In this document: positions 62,512 through 64,000 of the stretch, in pieces | Numbering within the stretch: the stretch's first letter is position 1 | How the letters are laid out: every line of letters starts with the position of its first letter | Source of the DNA: Martinezella tropici | Lineage (GTDB): Bacteria > Pseudomonadota > Alphaproteobacteria > Rhizobiales > Rhizobiaceae | Length of the DNA: 64,000 bases | Reading direction: 5' to 3' | Assembly: GCF_003287875.1 (NCBI RefSeq) | Contig: NZ_QMKK01000019.1 | Location: 49,494-113,493, forward strand | Notes under the pieces: model-generated | Seen by the model: the letters and a program-made list of their open reading frames with translations, nothing else | Databases searched by the model: none | What the model was told of the DNA's origin: nothing | Position numbers and translations under genes: made by a program

Positions 62512-63895
62512 GATTCAATGGGACATGCTGAAGAAACCTGCTCCCGAACAGACGGCTCTCGAGATGGTGACGCTCGACAGTCTTGTGCCGAAGGATCACC
62601 TTCTGCGCCGAATAGACGCGGTGATCGACTTCTCGTTCATCCACGATCGCGTTGCCGGCTTGTACTGCGCCGACAATGGCCGCCCGCCGCTTGATCCGAC
62701 GCTGATGTTCAAGGCGCTGTTCATCGGCTACCTCTACGGCATTCGCTCCGAGCGGCAGCTGGTGCGCGAGATCGAGGTCAATGTCGCCTATCGCTGGTTT
62801 CTCAGGATGAAGCTGACGGATGGCGTGTTCGATGCGTCGACCCTGTCGCAGAACCGCCGCCGACGCTTCAACGATACGTCGGTGGCCCAGGATATCTTCG
62901 ACCACATCGTTGAACAGGCGGTTTCCCACGGGCTGGTGGACGGCACGGTACTCTATACGGACAGTACCCATCTGAAGGCCAATGCCAACAAGGGCAAATA
63001 CGATCTGGCCATGATCGAGAAATCGCGTGCCGACTACTGGGCCGACCTCGACCGGGCGATCGACGCGGAGCGCAAGCTGCATGGCCAGAAGCCGCTGAAG
63101 GACGGGGAGCGCCAGGCCGAGATCAAGGAGACCAAGGTGTCGCGCACCGATCCCCAGAGCGGCTACATGGTGCGTGACGGCAAGCCGAAGGGCTTCTTCT
63201 ATCTCGATCATCGCACGGTGGACGGCCGACATGCGATCATCACCGATACCCATGTGACGCCGGCCAACGTGCATGACAGCATCGTCTATCTCGGCAGGCT
63301 CGACCGGCAGTGCCAACGCTTCGGCTTCGATGTGAAGGCTGTCGGGCTGGATGCCGGCTATGCCACCTCAGGCATCGCCCAAGGCCTGGAGGACCGCGCC
63401 ATCCTCGGTGTCACCGGCTATCGCAATCCGACCCCGCCCAAAGCCGGCATGATGCGCAAGAACAGCTTCGTCTACGATCAGCGAGCCGATGGCTATCGCT
63501 GTCCGCAAGGCCAGCTTCTCACCTACGCCACCACCGACCGCAACGGCTACAAGCATTACACATCCGATCCTGCCATCTGCGGCACCTGCCCGCTTCTGGC
63601 GTCGTGCACGTCCAACGGCAAGGCCATCCGCACCATCACCCGGCACGTTTGGGCCGATGCCCGCGAGCGCACCGACGGTCACCGTCTCACATCCTGGGGC
63701 AAGGCGATCTACAAAAGACGCAAGGAGACGGTCGAGCGTTCCTTTGCCGATGCCAAGCAGCTGCACGGCCATCGCTACGCCCGCTTCCGAAGTCTCATCA
63801 AAGTCCGATGCCAGTGCCTGATGGCCGCCGCAGCCCAGAACATCAAGAAGATCGCGATGGCGCTCACAAAGACACCCAAACCGAGCCTCGCATGA
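62510..63895 (+). CDS. IS1182-family transposase
   Basis: About 461 residues. KKPAPEQTALEMVTLDSLVPKDHLLRRIDAVIDFSFIHDRVAGLYCADNGRPPLDPTLMFKALFIGYLYGIRSERQLVREIEVNVAYRWFLRM is the N-terminal DUF772-like region. The DDE catalytic residues are expected in LYTDSTHLKANANKGKYD, VGLDAGYATSGI and KETVERSFADAKQLHGHRYARFRS. A cysteine set (CGTCPLLASC) is also typical of the family. No frameshift or stop interrupts it, so it could be active. The start is uncertain: TTG 62510 is close to GGAGG, and ATG 62525 is also in frame. Confidence 0.93.
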   Translation: MIQWDMLKKPAPEQTALEMVTLDSLVPKDHLLRRIDAVIDFSFIHDRVAGLYCADNGRPPLDPTLMFKALFIGYLYGIRSERQLVREIEVNVAYRWFLRMKLTDGVFDASTLSQNRRRRFNDTSVAQDIFDHIVEQAVSHGLVDGTVLYTDSTHLKANANKGKYDLAMIEKSRADYWADLDRAIDAERKLHGQKPLKDGERQAEIKETKVSRTDPQSGYMVRDGKPKGFFYLDHRTVDGRHAIITDTHVTPANVHDSIVYLGRLDRQCQRFGFDVKAVGLDAGYATSGIAQGLEDRAILGVTGYRNPTPPKAGMMRKNSFVYDQRADGYRCPQGQLLTYATTDRNGYKHYTSDPAICGTCPLLASCTSNGKAIRTITRHVWADARERTDGHRLTSWGKAIYKRRKETVERSFADAKQLHGHRYARFRSLIKVRCQCLMAAAAQNIKKIAMALTKTPKPSLA

Positions 63896-63961
63896 ATCAC
63901 AGGAGCAGGACCGATCTCCCTTCAATGCCGCAACCCAGGAAACAAACACACCAGAAATACA

Positions 63962-63990
63962 AAACCCCGCCAAAATTTGACGGGGTTTGT
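63962..63990 (+). terminator. Rho-independent terminator at IS right end
   Basis: AAACCCCG (63962-63969) pairs perfectly with CGGGGTTT (63981-63988), loop of eleven bases, then GT. It overlaps the start of the right inverted repeat and ends the transposase transcript. Confidence 0.75.
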
Positions 63991-64000
63991 CAGCAGTCTG

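Larger units (their letters stand above)
62472..64000 (+). mobile_element. Complete IS1182-family insertion sequence
   Basis: The element is 1529 bases. Its left end begins CAGACTGCTGACAAACC (62472-62488) and its right end is the exact inverted copy (63984-64000), finishing at the last base of the window. One transposase gene fills it. Each end carries a hairpin: 62485-62511 on the left and 63962-63990 on the right. It is inserted in the rosR terminator. The target duplication cannot be seen because the right flank is outside the window. Confidence 0.93.

Overview
The window is chromosome-type DNA of an alphaproteobacterium, most likely a Rhizobium (Rhizobium/Agrobacterium clade). The basis is a RosR/MucR zinc-finger regulator, a divergent OhrR/Ohr pair, a DmeR-DmeF metal-efflux unit, a seven-gene Mrp/Pha antiporter operon, uniformly high G+C, and rhizobial-looking interspersed palindromic repeats in several intergenic gaps. 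I see no rRNA, tRNA, CRISPR array, prophage or plasmid replication genes. The only mobile element is one complete IS1182-type insertion sequence at the right edge.

Layout, left to right. 1-2841: end of a leucine-degradation operon (biotinylated carboxylase subunit, HMG-CoA lyase, enoyl-CoA hydratase). 2838-8935: a Tat-exported beta-helix protein, a frameshifted carbon-nitrogen hydrolase, a DNA ligase-associated exonuclease with its ATP-dependent DNA ligase, and a Tat-signal alpha/beta hydrolase. 8932-12676: large and small methylmalonyl-CoA mutase subunits split by a palindromic repeat. 12847-14547: tandem L,D-transpeptidase lipoproteins. 14635-19101: OhrR/Ohr, an Xre-RES toxin-antitoxin module, a MarR regulator with a DUF899 target, and a glyoxalase-like protein. 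19261-26496: HerA-like ATPase, a small DUF2267-like protein, glucose-6-phosphate dehydrogenase, trans-aconitate methyltransferase, a zinc alcohol dehydrogenase and a branched-chain aminotransferase.

26539-41899: glutathione transferase/TetR, MFS transporter with a YbhB-like protein, AraC/NTF2-like, Asp/Glu racemase family, iron superoxide dismutase, metallophosphoesterase, YafY/LysE, two c-type cytochromes, methyltransferase, C39-like peptidase, GNAT, MerR, and DmeRF. 41986-55151: class A beta-lactamase, a serine-rich protein, SelO, ParDE, oligopeptidase B, CbpA/CbpM, polysaccharide deacetylase, AI-2E-family transporter, ring-cleavage-type VOC protein, and a haemolysin III-like membrane protein. 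55500-61465: the Mrp antiporter operon A to G with overlapping stops and starts. 61466-64000: long rosR leader, rosR, and the insertion sequence, which sits in the rosR terminator.

Much of the content concerns oxidative, electrophile, metal and Na+/pH stress. A recurring arrangement is a regulator divergent from its probable target with an inverted repeat between them: OhrR/Ohr, MarR/DUF899, TetR/GST, AraC/NTF2-like and YafY/LysE. DmeR and ParD instead lie downstream of their own candidate operators. I found no wholly unprecedented multi-gene system. The observations most worth a second look are the ligase/exonuclease pair without its usual helicase and phosphoesterase, the mutase small subunit that lacks a cobalamin domain, the IS inserted into the rosR terminator, the nitrilase frameshift, and the interspersed repeat families.
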